Part shown: positions 36,103 through 44,839 of the stretch, piece by piece | Numbering within the stretch: the stretch's first letter is position 1 | Layout: each line of letters starts with the position of its first letter | The notes under the pieces: generated by a model | The model's input: the letters and a program-made list of their open reading frames with translations, nothing else | Databases searched by the model: none | Told to the model about the DNA's origin: nothing | Origin: Caulobacteraceae bacterium | GTDB taxonomy: Bacteria > Pseudomonadota > Alphaproteobacteria > Caulobacterales > Caulobacteraceae | Length of the DNA: 64,000 nucleotides | Direction: 5' to 3' | Assembly: GCA_947476325.1 (NCBI GenBank) | Contig: CANJPZ010000001.1 | Span: 62,001-126,000, forward strand | Made by a program: the position numbers and the translations under genes

Positions 36103-36119
36103 GCCGACAAATTGTCGGC
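36103..36119. promoter_or_regulatory. Palindrome upstream of the small lipoprotein gene
   Basis: GCCGACAA-A-TTGTCGGC has perfect 8-bp arms and one central base. It lies 27 bases before the start codon of the small lipoprotein gene and after a TTGACA at 36069-36074. This could be an operator or a small hairpin in the leader. Confidence 0.4.
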
Positions 36120-36145
36120 GTTTCAGACCAGAGGGAGCTAGCGAA

Positions 36146-36478
36146 ATGCGACCAGGAAGGCGCGCTGGTCTGAAAACACTGTCGGCGTGCGCCCTTGGCT
36201 GCGCTTTGCTGCTTTCATCCTGTGCGTCGAATTTGGAGTCGACGGCTCGAGTAATCCGGGCCGATATTTTAGGTCAATTGCAGGTCGGTTCCGGCCGTGG
36301 ACAAGTAGAAGACTTTTTAAAGAGGAAGGGCTGGCTAAATTATCACTGGGAAGCGGGCGACCAGCGGAAAATTGTTGTCGAAATTGTCGAGCCAAAAGAG
36401 ATAGTCATTTATTTGTATTTTGACGAAAACGAAAAATACCTGCGGTCCGAGGTAGATACGATTTATCCAGGTCTGTGA
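36146..36478 (+). CDS. Small predicted lipoprotein, unknown function (possible SmpA/BamE-like fold)
   Basis: The 110-residue product has an N-terminal Arg/Lys-rich start, a hydrophobic segment and lipobox LLSSC (about residue 25). The mature part, with ADILGQLQVGSGRGQVEDFL, LNYHWEAGD, EIVIYLYFDENEKYLRSEV, has the spacing of a two-helix, three-strand SmpA/OmlA-like unit, but I cannot confirm that. The DNA is markedly AT-richer than its neighbours (for example CTTTTTAAAGAGG, AAATTATCAC), suggesting foreign origin or relaxed constraint. AGGGAG precedes the ATG. It interrupts the space between holA and parB. Confidence 0.6.
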   Translation: MRPGRRAGLKTLSACALGCALLLSSCASNLESTARVIRADILGQLQVGSGRGQVEDFLKRKGWLNYHWEAGDQRKIVVEIVEPKEIVIYLYFDENEKYLRSEVDTIYPGL

Positions 36479-36565
36479 ATGCTGTGGATTGCAGAGCAGT
36501 CTTGGGATCCTGCCTTCACACCCGGAACCATATGGCCGTCGTCGAAATAGACAGAAGCCCGCCGC

Positions 36566-37435
36566 CTACGCCCCCGGCGCCAGTCTGCGGCAGATGTCTT
36601 CCAGCTGTTCCAGGGTCGAATAGGTAATCCCCAGACTGCCCTTGCCGCCCTTGTCGCGGATATCCACCTTCAGCCCCAGAGCGTCCGACAGGCGCTTTTC
36701 CAGCGCCAGGGTGTCGATGTCCTTGCCCGACCGGGCCTTGCCGCCGCTCTCCCGCGCGGCAGGCTCATCGCCCCGCGCCAGAGCCTCGGCGTCGCGCACC
36801 GTCATGCCGCCGTCAACGATCCGCCGGGCCAGGGCCTCGGGATTGGCGGCGCCGAGGATCGCCCGCGCGTGACCGGCGCTCAAATGCCCGGCCAGCACCA
36901 TGTCCTGCACCCCTTGCGGCAGGGCCAGCAGGCGCACCGTATTGGCCACGTGGCTGCGGCTCTTGCCGATGGCGGCGGCGACGTCTTCCTGGGTGCGGCC
37001 AAAGCTGTCGATCAGGTTGCGATAGCCCTGCGCCTCTTCCATGGCATTGAGGTCCGCCCGCTGGACGTTTTCCAGAATGGCGATCTCCAGGGCCTCGGCG
37101 TCGTTGAGGTCGCGCACAATGATCGGGATTTCCCGCTCGCCGGCCCGCTGGGCCGCGCGCCAGCGGCGCTCGCCGGCCACGATCTGGAATTCGCCGGGCG
37201 CGCCGGCCACGGGCCGCACCAGGATCGGCTGCAGCAGGCCGCGCTGGCGGATGGACTCGGCCAGTTCCTCGATCTCGGTCTCGGCAAAGACGCGGCGCGG
37301 CTGATCAGGGTTGCGCCGGATCAGCTCGATCGGCGCCAGGCGGCGGCCATCGCCCACCGGGGCCGGCGCGGCCTCCTGGGTCTCACCCAGCAGGGCCGAC
37401 AGGCCCCGGCCCAGTCCACGTTTCTGATCCGCCAT
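36566..37435 (-). CDS. parB: Chromosome-partitioning protein ParB
   Basis: ParB binds parS near the origin, spreads as a CTP-dependent clamp and is pulled by ParA. The 289-residue protein has the short N-terminal ParA-contact segment KRGLGRGLSALLG, the CTPase/ParB-N region PDQPRRVF...LLQPILVRP and VAGERRWRAAQRAG, the helix-turn-helix TQEDVAAAIGKSRSHVANTVRLL, and a C-terminal dimer domain. Two parS sites lie 3.4 kb away, beside mnmE. It is transcribed 19 bases downstream of parA in the mnmG-rsmG-parA-parB unit. Confidence 0.97.
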   Translation of the reverse strand: MADQKRGLGRGLSALLGETQEAAPAPVGDGRRLAPIELIRRNPDQPRRVFAETEIEELAESIRQRGLLQPILVRPVAGAPGEFQIVAGERRWRAAQRAGEREIPIIVRDLNDAEALEIAILENVQRADLNAMEEAQGYRNLIDSFGRTQEDVAAAIGKSRSHVANTVRLLALPQGVQDMVLAGHLSAGHARAILGAANPEALARRIVDGGMTVRDAEALARGDEPAARESGGKARSGKDIDTLALEKRLSDALGLKVDIRDKGGKGSLGITYSTLEQLEDICRRLAPGA

Positions 37436-37454
37436 CGTTGTTCCCCAAGACCCC

Positions 37455-38276
37455 TTAAGCGGCGCGCGCCTGACGGGCCCGCTCCTGAGTGACCAGTTCG
37501 CGGGCCAGTTTCAGATAGGCCTGGCTGCCCGCGCAGGCCAGGTCGTAGATCAGGGCCGGCTTGCCGAACGACGGCGCCTCGGAAACCCTGACGTTTCTTG
37601 GAATTCGCGTATGATAGACCTTGTCGCCGAAGTGGGCGCGCACGTCCGATTCCACCTGTCCCGACAGGCGGCTGCGGGTGTCGTACATGGTCAGGACAAT
37701 GCCCTGGATCTCGATCTGCGGATTGAGGCTGGAGCGCACCAGCTCGACGGTGCGGACCAGCTGGCTGAGGCCTTCCAGCGCGAAGAACTCGCACTGCAGC
37801 GGCACCAGCACGGCGTCGGCCGCGGCCATGGCGTTGACCGTCAGCACGTTCAGCGACGGCGGACAGTCGATCAGCACATAGGTGAACCGCTCGGGCCCTT
37901 CCTGATGGCGCAGGGGCGCCAGCGCATCCTTCAGCCTGAACGAGCGGCGCGAATCGGTGGCCAGTTCCAGCTCGACCCCCGACAGATCCTGATCGGACGG
38001 GGCGATATAGAGACCCGGAACACTGGTCCTGATCGCCGCTTCGTTGAGGGTCCCCTCGCCCAGCAGGACATCATAGCTGGTTACCTTGCGCTCGTGCCGC
38101 GCCACGCCCAGGCCGGTGGTGGCGTTACCCTGCGGATCAAGGTCGATGATCAGCACGCGCTCGCCCACTGCGGCCAGGGCCGTGCCCAGATTGATTGCCG
38201 TGGTGGTCTTGCCGACGCCGCCCTTCTGGTTCGACACCGACAGCACGCGCAGGGCCTGGGGTTTCCTAGCGCTCAC
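37455..38276 (-). CDS. parA: Chromosome-partitioning ATPase ParA
   Basis: ParA forms a nucleotide-dependent DNA-bound gradient that draws the ParB-parS complex poleward. The 273-residue protein has the deviant Walker A SNQKGGVGKTTTAINL, a Walker A' LIIDLDPQGNAT and the Walker B IDCPPSLN. I start at GTG 38276 with GGGGGA five bases upstream; the frame stays open to TTG 38297 inside rsmG. The 11-base overlap with rsmG indicates coupled translation. Together with parB it forms the polar origin-segregation system. Confidence 0.96.
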   Translation of the reverse strand: MSARKPQALRVLSVSNQKGGVGKTTTAINLGTALAAVGERVLIIDLDPQGNATTGLGVARHERKVTSYDVLLGEGTLNEAAIRTSVPGLYIAPSDQDLSGVELELATDSRRSFRLKDALAPLRHQEGPERFTYVLIDCPPSLNVLTVNAMAAADAVLVPLQCEFFALEGLSQLVRTVELVRSSLNPQIEIQGIVLTMYDTRSRLSGQVESDVRAHFGDKVYHTRIPRNVRVSEAPSFGKPALIYDLACAGSQAYLKLARELVTQERARQARAA

Positions 38277-38922
38277 GCACGTCCCCCGAAATGACAACGA
38301 TCTGGCCGGACGGGTCGCTCTGGCTGGGCCGCAGGGCGTAGCTGAACTTCCAGGCGGTTTCGGCTTCGGCTATCTCGCTCACCACATCACGCCCCTTGAG
38401 GAACAAAGCTGTGGCCCCGGTACGCAGGTAGGGCCGGGCATACCCTAGCAGGCGGACCATCGGTGCGCATGCGCGGGCGGTGACAATATCCACGACAATC
38501 TTCAGCTCTTCGGCCCGCGCGTTATGCACCGCCGCCGGCAGGGCCAGGGCCTCGACCACGGCCCGCAAAAACGTGCAGCGCTTGGTCATGCTCTCGATCA
38601 GGTGGACCTGCGCGCCTTCGCGGCCCTTCAGGAAAATGGCCAGCACGATACCCGGAAACCCCGCGCCTGCGCCCAGATCGGCCCAGACCTCGGCGTCCGG
38701 CGCGAGTTTCAACAGCTGGGCGCTGTCCCAGGCGTGGCGTGACCAGAACTCGGCCAGGGCCGAGGGCCCGACCAGGTTCATTTTCTCGTTCCACTCGGCC
38801 AGCAGGGCCAGATAGGCGTGCAGATCCGCCATCTGCGCCGGCGTGGCGCCTGTGGCGGCCTGAAAGCTCGCCGCATCGGTGACCGCGCGCGCGGCCTCAG
38901 GCTGCGCGAGGACGACGGACAT
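38266..38922 (-). CDS. rsmG: 16S rRNA (guanine-N7)-methyltransferase RsmG
   Basis: RsmG (GidB) methylates G527 of 16S rRNA in the 530 loop. The 218-residue protein shows the SAM-binding motif [31 protein letters not shown], and the lysine-bearing segment LFLKGRD. ATG 38922 gives the expected N-terminus; the 60 upstream codons in frame are inside mnmG and Pro/Arg-rich. It overlaps mnmG by 26 bases and parA by 11 bases. Confidence 0.95.
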   Translation of the reverse strand: MSVVLAQPEAARAVTDAASFQAATGATPAQMADLHAYLALLAEWNEKMNLVGPSALAEFWSRHAWDSAQLLKLAPDAEVWADLGAGAGFPGIVLAIFLKGREGAQVHLIESMTKRCTFLRAVVEALALPAAVHNARAEELKIVVDIVTARACAPMVRLLGYARPYLRTGATALFLKGRDVVSEIAEAETAWKFSYALRPSQSDPSGQIVVISGDVRER

Positions 38923-40750
38923 GAACCAGCAAGGCGGTAAGGGCTCCGGGGGTGATCCCCTCGATCCGCCCGGCCTGGCCGAGCGTCGTGGGGCGAATGG
39001 CGGCCAGCTTGGTGCGGGCCTCGTTGGAAAGTCCGCCGATGGCGGCATAGTCGATATCGGCGGGCAGGCGCAGGTCCTCGTCGCGCCGGAAGGCGGCGAC
39101 ATCGGCGGCCTGACGATCCAGATAGCCGGCGTAGGTGGCGTCGATCTCGACCTGTTCGCGGATGACGGGCGGCCAGGCGGCGATCTGCGGCCAGACCCCG
39201 GCCAGCTGGTCGAAGGTGATCTCCGGATAGGCCAGCAGCTGGGTCAGGCTGCGGCGCTGGCCGTCGGCATTGACCTTGAAGCCGTGGCCCTGGGCCTGGG
39301 CGGGCGACAGGGTGAGGGCTTTGGCTTCAGCGCGGGCATCGTCCAGCAGGCTGGCCTTGGCGGCATAGGCGCGGGCCCGCGCCTCGCCGACGCAGCCCAG
39401 CGCAACGCCAAGCGGCGTCAGCCTTTGGTCGGCATTGTCGGCCCGCAGGATCAGGCGAAATTCGGCCCGGCTGGTGAACATCCGGTAGGGTTCGGTGACG
39501 CCCCGGGTGACCAGATCGTCGATCATCACGCCGATATAGGCCTGGTCGCGGGTGAAGGTGGCGGGCTCGGCGCACGCGGCCGCGCGGGCGGCGTTCAGCC
39601 CGGCGACCAGGCCTTGCGCGCCGGCCTCTTCATAGCCTGTGGTGCCGTTGATCTGGCCGGCCAGATAAAGGCCCGTCAGCCGCTTGACCTCCAGGGCGGG
39701 GGTCAGCTCGCGCGGGTCGACATAGTCGTATTCGATCGCATAGCCGTAGCGGCGGACCTGAACGTTCTCGAGTCCCGGGATGGTGCGCAGGAACAGGTCC
39801 TGGGTTTCTTCCGACACCGAGGTCGAGATGCCGTTGGGATAGACCGTGTCGTCGTCCAGACCTTCCGGCTCGAGAAAGATCTGGTGGCTGGTCTTGTCGG
39901 CGAAGCGGACGACCTTGTCCTCGATGGACGGGCAATAGCGCGGCCCCCGCCCCGTGAGCTTGCCGCCATAGACCGCCGACTCCGACAGGCGTTCGGCGAT
40001 GATCCTGTGGGTGGCCTCGGTCGTGTAGGTGACGCCGCACGCAACCTGCGGCGTGCTTATCGACACTGTCAGGAAGGAAAACGGGACCGGATCGGCATCG
40101 GCTTCCTGCCGCTCGAGCAGGCTCCAGTCGATGGACGAGCCGACCAGCCGCGCCGGCGTGCCGGTCTTCAGGCGCCCCATCGACAGGCCCAGATCATAGA
40201 GCCGGTCGGCGAGGCCGATGGAGGGCTCATCGCCCACCCGGCCGGCGGAAATCCGTTCTTCGCCCCGGTGGATGACGCCCTTCAGGAAGGTGCCGGTGGT
40301 CAGCACGACCTTGGGCGCGGCGTAGGTGCGACCGCTGGCGCCGATGGCCCCGGCCACTGCTGCGCCTTGCACCACAAGGTCTTCGACCCCGTCGGCGATG
40401 ATCTCGAGGTTCGGGTAGTTCGCCAGTTCGGCCTGCATGGCCTGGCGGTAAAGCTTGCGGTCGATCTGGGCGCGGGGGCCGCGCACCGCCGGGCCGCGCG
40501 AGCGGTTGAGCATGCGGAACTGGATGCCGGCTTTGTCGGCCATGCGGCCCATCAGGCCGTCGAGGGCGTCGATCTCGCGCACCAGGTGGCCCTTGCCCAG
40601 GCCGCCGATGGCCGGGTTGCAGGACATCTCGCCGAGGGTCTCGATCTTGTGGGTGAGCAGCAGGGTGCGCGCGCCGAAACGGGCCGCGGCGGCCGCGGCC
40701 TCACATCCGGCGTGTCCGCCGCCAATGACGATGACATCCCACTGGGTCAT
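38897..40750 (-). CDS. mnmG: tRNA uridine 5-carboxymethylaminomethyl modification enzyme MnmG (GidA)
   Basis: MnmG works with MnmE to install the cmnm5U34 modification in tRNA anticodons. The 617-residue protein starts with the FAD fold [20 protein letters not shown], has [19 protein letters not shown] with the catalytic cysteine, the second motif in [13 protein letters not shown], and the C-terminal helical part [16 protein letters not shown]. Length is typical. It is head of the run to parB; the gap to mnmE upstream contains two parS sites. Confidence 0.97.
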   Translation of the reverse strand: MTQWDVIVIGGGHAGCEAAAAAARFGARTLLLTHKIETLGEMSCNPAIGGLGKGHLVREIDALDGLMGRMADKAGIQFRMLNRSRGPAVRGPRAQIDRKLYRQAMQAELANYPNLEIIADGVEDLVVQGAAVAGAIGASGRTYAAPKVVLTTGTFLKGVIHRGEERISAGRVGDEPSIGLADRLYDLGLSMGRLKTGTPARLVGSSIDWSLLERQEADADPVPFSFLTVSISTPQVACGVTYTTEATHRIIAERLSESAVYGGKLTGRGPRYCPSIEDKVVRFADKTSHQIFLEPEGLDDDTVYPNGISTSVSEETQDLFLRTIPGLENVQVRRYGYAIEYDYVDPRELTPALEVKRLTGLYLAGQINGTTGYEEAGAQGLVAGLNAARAAACAEPATFTRDQAYIGVMIDDLVTRGVTEPYRMFTSRAEFRLILRADNADQRLTPLGVALGCVGEARARAYAAKASLLDDARAEAKALTLSPAQAQGHGFKVNADGQRRSLTQLLAYPEITFDQLAGVWPQIAAWPPVIREQVEIDATYAGYLDRQAADVAAFRRDEDLRLPADIDYAAIGGLSNEARTKLAAIRPTTLGQAGRIEGITPGALTALLVHVRRPRAA

Positions 40751-40797
40751 AGGGCGGCTTATAGGGTTGGGGGGCGGCGAGAGTCGAGGCTGGTGAT

Positions 40798-40813
40798 TGT
40801 TTCACGTGGAACA
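40798..40813. promoter_or_regulatory. parS site 1 (one mismatch)
   Basis: TGTTTCACGTGGAACA matches the bacterial parS palindrome TGTTTCACGTGAAACA at 15 of 16 positions. It lies 34 bases after the 40764 region of the mnmG leader, between mnmG and mnmE, and is 35 bases from the perfect copy. Confidence 0.92.
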
Positions 40814-40847
40814 ATGATGGGCCGGCGCCGCATATCCGGGCGCGGGA

Positions 40848-40863
40848 TGTTTCACGTGAAACA
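40848..40863. promoter_or_regulatory. parS site 2 (perfect)
   Basis: TGTTTCACGTGAAACA is an exact 16-bp parS palindrome. Its last base directly abuts the TGA stop of mnmE (40864-40866). It is the likely loading site for the ParB encoded 3.4 kb away and lies about 8 kb from the putative replication origin. Confidence 0.97.
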
Positions 40864-42201
40864 TCACTTGCCGATGCAGAACTTGCCGAACACCGCGCCG
40901 AGGATTTCTTCAGCGTCGATCCGGCCGGTGATGCGTCCCAGCGCCCGCGCCGCCAGTCGCACGTCTTCCGCCGCCAGTTCGACCTGCGGCGCCTCCAGAG
41001 CGGCGGCCAGCCGGTCCCGCGCCACCCTCAGACTTTCCGCATGGCGCATCCGCGTGGTGGCCGGGAATTCCCGCGCCGCCAGGGCGGTGACCACGCGCTC
41101 TGTAATCGCCGCCAGCAAATCGGCAAGACCGGCGCCTCGCGTCGACACCAGATGTGCAGTGACGCCGGCCTTTTCGGCACTGAATCTACACGCCGCCTCA
41201 TCGGTTCCGGCCGGCAGATCGGCCTTGTTCAGCAGGCAAAGGTCGCCGGCCTGCGCCAGATCGGCGGCAAAACGCCAGTCGCCGGCGCTGCCTGCGCGGT
41301 CCACCACCCACAGCCGAAGGTCCGCGTTCCGGGCCCAGGCTTGCGCGCGCCGCACGCCCTCGGCCTCGATGGCCTCGCCGGTTTCGCGCACCCCCGCCGT
41401 GTCGGCCAGGATCACCTTGTAGCCGGCCAGGTCGAACGGCGCCTCGATAACATCCCGCGTCGTGCCGGGCGTCGCGGTGACGATCGCCGCCTCGCGGGCG
41501 ATCAAGGCATTGAACAGGCTCGATTTTCCGGCGTTGGGCGCGCCGATCACCGCAATCCGGTAGCCGTCCCTTACCCTCTGTCCCCGCGCCTGGTCGGCGA
41601 TCGCCTCATCCAGTTGCCCCAGCAACCCCCTGAGGCTCTCCTTCGCCGCGTCCGCAACATCCCCCGGCACCTCCTCGTCCGGAAAGTCCACTCCCGCCTC
41701 CAGCAGCGCCAGGCTCTCGATCAGTCTTTCCCGCCACACCTCATGCCGCCGCGACAACGCCCCGCCCAGCTGCGCCAAAGCCTGATCCGCCTGACCTTTC
41801 GTCTCCGCGTCGATCAGGTCGGCAACGCCTTCGGCCTGAGCCAGGTCCAGCTTGCCGTTCTCGAAGGCGCGCCGCGTGAATTCACCCGGATCGGCCGGCC
41901 GCAACCCCAGCGCCAGCAGGGAACCCTGCAGCCGCTCGATCACCGCCCGCCCGCCATGAATATGGAACTCGGCGCTGTCCTCACCCGTGTAGCTGCCGGG
42001 CCCCGGAAACCACAGGACAAGGGCCTCATCGATATCACCGGCCGCATCCCGCAACCGCCGCAGACTGGCCCGCCGCGCCGCCGGCAACCGGCCGCCCAGC
42101 GCCCGCAACGCCTCACCCGAGCCTGGCCCCGAAATCCGGACCGCCGCCACCGCCGCACGGCCGGCCGCGCTCGCCAGAGCGAAGATGGTGTCCTGGGCCA
42201 C
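40864..42201 (-). CDS. mnmE: tRNA modification GTPase MnmE (TrmE)
   Basis: MnmE is the GTPase partner of MnmG in wobble-uridine modification. The 445-residue protein has an N-terminal tetrahydrofolate-binding domain ([19 protein letters not shown]), a helical domain, and an inserted G domain with [22 protein letters not shown] and LNKADLP, and ends with the diagnostic CIGK whose cysteine is conserved. The start codon is GTG 42201. It lies just downstream of the small DUF6489 gene (8-base gap), so the two are probably co-transcribed. Confidence 0.96.
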   Translation of the reverse strand: MAQDTIFALASAAGRAAVAAVRISGPGSGEALRALGGRLPAARRASLRRLRDAAGDIDEALVLWFPGPGSYTGEDSAEFHIHGGRAVIERLQGSLLALGLRPADPGEFTRRAFENGKLDLAQAEGVADLIDAETKGQADQALAQLGGALSRRHEVWRERLIESLALLEAGVDFPDEEVPGDVADAAKESLRGLLGQLDEAIADQARGQRVRDGYRIAVIGAPNAGKSSLFNALIAREAAIVTATPGTTRDVIEAPFDLAGYKVILADTAGVRETGEAIEAEGVRRAQAWARNADLRLWVVDRAGSAGDWRFAADLAQAGDLCLLNKADLPAGTDEAACRFSAEKAGVTAHLVSTRGAGLADLLAAITERVVTALAAREFPATTRMRHAESLRVARDRLAAALEAPQVELAAEDVRLAARALGRITGRIDAEEILGAVFGKFCIGK

Positions 42202-42209
42202 GGCCTAGA

Positions 42210-42440
42210 TCAGGCCTTGCTGGCGGCCGCCGACATGAGCCGCATGAACTGCTCCTGCGCCTGACCGCCGAGCGCAAACCAGTTCTTCATCAGCTCGTCG
42301 GGCTTCAGGGCGCTCATATTCTCGTCCATGCGCTTTTGCATCTCGGCGACGATGTGGTCGTTCAGCGGGGCAACATCCGGCAGGCCCATGAAGGCGCGGG
42401 CTTCTTGCGGGGTGCAGTCGATGTCGATGGTCACTTTCAC
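42210..42440 (-). CDS. DUF6489 family small protein
   Basis: This 76-residue protein has the pattern of DUF6489: KVTIDIDCTPQEARAFMGLPD near the start, ending in an amphipathic helix (LGGQAQEQFMRLMSAAASK). The family is small and of unknown function; the acidic first half and helical second half suggest a soluble adaptor. No signal peptide or transmembrane segment is present. It is the leading gene of the mnmE transcript, eight bases ahead of it, and divergent from the dienelactone hydrolase gene. Confidence 0.75.
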   Translation of the reverse strand: MKVTIDIDCTPQEARAFMGLPDVAPLNDHIVAEMQKRMDENMSALKPDELMKNWFALGGQAQEQFMRLMSAAASKA

Positions 42441-42519
42441 GTGCGCGCTCCGGGGCTTGCCGATCTCGTCAGTCTCTGGATAACGCTAGTTCGAGGCGTT
42501 TGACAAAGGGGACGACAAG

Positions 42520-43221
42520 ATGAGCGGCGAATACGTGACGATCCAGGCCAAGGGTGGATCCTTCAGCGCCTATGTGGCGCGCCCTGCCGGCCCGGGCCCT
42601 GCGCCGGCGGTTGTGGTCCTGCAGGAGATCTTCGGCGTCAACGCCGTGATGCGCGCCATGACCGACGAGCTGGCCGCCAAGGGATTTATCGCCATCTGCC
42701 CGGACCTGTTCTGGCGGCTGGAGCCCGGCGTCGACATCACCGACCAGACCCCCGGCGAATGGAAGACCGCCCTGGATTTGATGAATCGCTTTGACGTCGA
42801 CGCCGGCGTTGGCGACATCGCCGCCACCATCAACCATGTGCGCGCTGATCCGGCCTGCAACGGAAAAGTCGGCGCGGTGGGCTTTTGTCTTGGCGGCAAG
42901 CTCGCCTTCCTGACGGCGGCCCGCACGGATATCGACGCCGCCGTTTCCTACTACGGCGTCGGGCTCGAAAACCTGCTGGGTGAGGCCGGGGCGATCCGCA
43001 AGCCGACGATGCTCCACATCGCCGCCGAGGACTCCTTCTCGTCGAGACCCGCCCAGGCCCAGGTCGAAGCAGGCCTGGCGAACAATTCCAACGTCGCCAT
43101 CCACGTCTATGAGGGCCGCGACCATGCCTTCGCCCGGCCCGGCGGCGAGCACTACGATGCCGGGGATGCGGCGCTGGCGGCCCAGCGCACCCTGAATTTC
43201 TTCAACAAGACCCTGAGTTAG
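42520..43221 (+). CDS. Dienelactone hydrolase family protein
   Basis: The 233-residue alpha/beta hydrolase has the DLH-type cysteine nucleophile in GAVGFCLGGKLAF (about residue 125) and the late acid/histidine pair region in YEGRDHAFARPGG. The N-terminal VVLQEIFGVNAVMRAMTDELA is typical of the family. DLH members hydrolyse dienelactone in chlorocatechol breakdown, but most genome paralogues act on other esters or lactones, so the substrate is unassigned. It is followed four bases later by a quinone oxidoreductase gene, suggesting an operon for small-molecule detoxification (inference). Confidence 0.85.
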   Translation: MSGEYVTIQAKGGSFSAYVARPAGPGPAPAVVVLQEIFGVNAVMRAMTDELAAKGFIAICPDLFWRLEPGVDITDQTPGEWKTALDLMNRFDVDAGVGDIAATINHVRADPACNGKVGAVGFCLGGKLAFLTAARTDIDAAVSYYGVGLENLLGEAGAIRKPTMLHIAAEDSFSSRPAQAQVEAGLANNSNVAIHVYEGRDHAFARPGGEHYDAGDAALAAQRTLNFFNKTLS

Positions 43222-43225
43222 GGCA

Positions 43226-44197
43226 ATGCTGGCTATCGAGGCGGAAAGGGCCGGCGGGCCTGAGGTTCTGAAAGTGGTCGAGCGGCCGGTTCCGGCCCCG
43301 GGCCCCGGACAGATCCTGGTCCGCCACGCGGCGGTCGGCCTGAACTTCATCGACACCTATCAGCGCAGTGGTCTTTACCCCGTCGCCTTTCCCGCGGTGC
43401 TGGGGCTTGAGGCCGCCGGCGTCGTTGAGGCCATAGGTGCGGGCGTAACGCGCTTTGCGGTCGGCGACCGTGCCGCCTACGCCAATGGCCCGATCGGCGC
43501 CTACGCCGAAGCGCACTGCGTCCCGGAAGGCCGCGCGGTCCACGTTCCGGCCGCCGTTTCCCTCGAGGTTGCCGCCGCCAGCATGCTCAAGGGCATGACC
43601 GCCGAATATTTGCTGCGCCGCTGTTTTCCCGTCCAGCCCGGCCAGGCCATCCTGATCCACGCCGCAGCGGGAGGAACCGGCCAGATCCTGGTGCAGTGGG
43701 CCAAACACCTGGGCGCCATCGTGATCGCCACCGCCGGAGGTGAGGAAAAACTCGTCCTGGCCCGGTCTCTGGGCGCAGACCACGCCATCGATTACCGGAC
43801 CGAAGACGTCGCCAAACGGGTGCGCGACATCACCGGCGGCAAGGGCGTGGCGGTGGCCTATGATTCGGTGGGCCCGGCGACCTTTGAGGGCACTATCGCC
43901 TCCCTCGCCCGGCGCGGAACTTTCGTCAGTTTCGGAAATGCATCGGGTCCGGTCGCGCCCTTCGCGCCGCTGCGGCTCCAGCAGGCCGGCTCACTGTTCT
44001 TCACCCGCCCGACGCTGGTGGATTACGTAGCGACCACCGAAGACCTCGACGCCTGCGCCGCAGCCCTGTTCGAGGTGATCGCCTCTGGCGTCGTCAAGAT
44101 CGCCATCAGCCAGACCTTCCCCCTGGCCCAGGTCCGCGCCGCCCACGAGGCGCTGGAAGGCCGGCGCACCACGGGCTCGACCCTGCTGATCCCCTAG
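43226..44197 (+). CDS. Quinone oxidoreductase-type NADPH dehydrogenase (zinc-less MDR)
   Basis: The 323-residue protein is a zinc-independent medium-chain reductase of the zeta-crystallin/QorA type: GLNFIDTYQRSGLYP at the N-terminus, LKGMTAEYLLRRCFPV, the NADPH fold IHAAAGGTGQILVQWAKHLGA, and the ending FPLAQVRAAHEALEGR. Such enzymes reduce quinones or alkenals with NADPH in the cytoplasm. It is four bases downstream of the dienelactone hydrolase gene and probably in the same unit. The gene converges with a GST gene four bases beyond its stop. Confidence 0.9.
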   Translation: MLAIEAERAGGPEVLKVVERPVPAPGPGQILVRHAAVGLNFIDTYQRSGLYPVAFPAVLGLEAAGVVEAIGAGVTRFAVGDRAAYANGPIGAYAEAHCVPEGRAVHVPAAVSLEVAAASMLKGMTAEYLLRRCFPVQPGQAILIHAAAGGTGQILVQWAKHLGAIVIATAGGEEKLVLARSLGADHAIDYRTEDVAKRVRDITGGKGVAVAYDSVGPATFEGTIASLARRGTFVSFGNASGPVAPFAPLRLQQAGSLFFTRPTLVDYVATTEDLDACAAALFEVIASGVVKIAISQTFPLAQVRAAHEALEGRRTTGSTLLIP

Positions 44198-44200
44198 GCC

Positions 44201-44818
44201 CTACTTTACCTGGGTCATACGCTGGTAGGCCGGCCGGTCCGTCAGGCGCTTCACATAGTCGCCGATGTCATCGGGGATCAGGGGCGCAAGTTCGAAAGCG
44301 GGCGCCGCCAGCGCCAGACCGACGCCATAGCCCACCGAGATGTCGGCGAGGGTGAAGTCATCGCCGGCCATATAGGAACCCTTGGCCAGCCGCTGGCTGA
44401 TGACGCCGAGCCGCTTGGCGAAGGACGCGCGGATGACGTCCATGGTGTAGTTCTGCTTCTGGTCGTCGGGCGCCCGGAAGGCGGTGGCGACGATCGCATT
44501 GAGCGGGCCGGCCAGAGTTGCTTCGCCGAACACCAGCATCTCGCGGTAGGTCCAGTAGTCCCGGTGGCCAGGCTCCAGCGCCAGCGGAGTAGGGCCGTAG
44601 GTTGCGGCGATATACTCCAGGATGGTGATGGATTCGAACAGCACCACATCCCCGTCGATCATCAGCGGAATGGTGTCGGCCGGGTTATGAAGCTTGAACT
44701 CCGGCGGCTTGGGCGCGCCCAGGGTGAGGATTTCGACCGCGTAGGGAACGCCCATTTCCTCCAGCAGCCAGACAGGCCGGTTCGATCGCGCGCGGGGGGC
44801 GTGATAAAGCTTGATCAT
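44201..44818 (-). CDS. Glutathione S-transferase family protein
   Basis: The 205-residue protein has a thioredoxin-fold N-terminal domain (YHAPRARSNRPVWLLEEMGV, then the cis-proline region PADTIPLMIDGDVVLFESITILEY) and an all-helical C-terminal domain with GDDFTLADISVGYG. No catalytic serine or cysteine is obvious at the start, where it reads ARSNRP, so the class is uncertain. It could conjugate glutathione to electrophiles or act as a peroxidase. Its start is 22 bases downstream of the rho stop on the same strand, so co-transcription is possible. Confidence 0.85.
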   Translation of the reverse strand: MIKLYHAPRARSNRPVWLLEEMGVPYAVEILTLGAPKPPEFKLHNPADTIPLMIDGDVVLFESITILEYIAATYGPTPLALEPGHRDYWTYREMLVFGEATLAGPLNAIVATAFRAPDDQKQNYTMDVIRASFAKRLGVISQRLAKGSYMAGDDFTLADISVGYGVGLALAAPAFELAPLIPDDIGDYVKRLTDRPAYQRMTQVK

Positions 44819-44839
44819 GGAATAACCCCTTGATACTTA

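Noticed and set aside
38879-41422. Long plus-strand frame opposite mnmG and mnmE (over 800 codons)
   Set aside because: It runs across both genes' antisense and over the parS sites, with no recognisable motif and typical high-GC composition.
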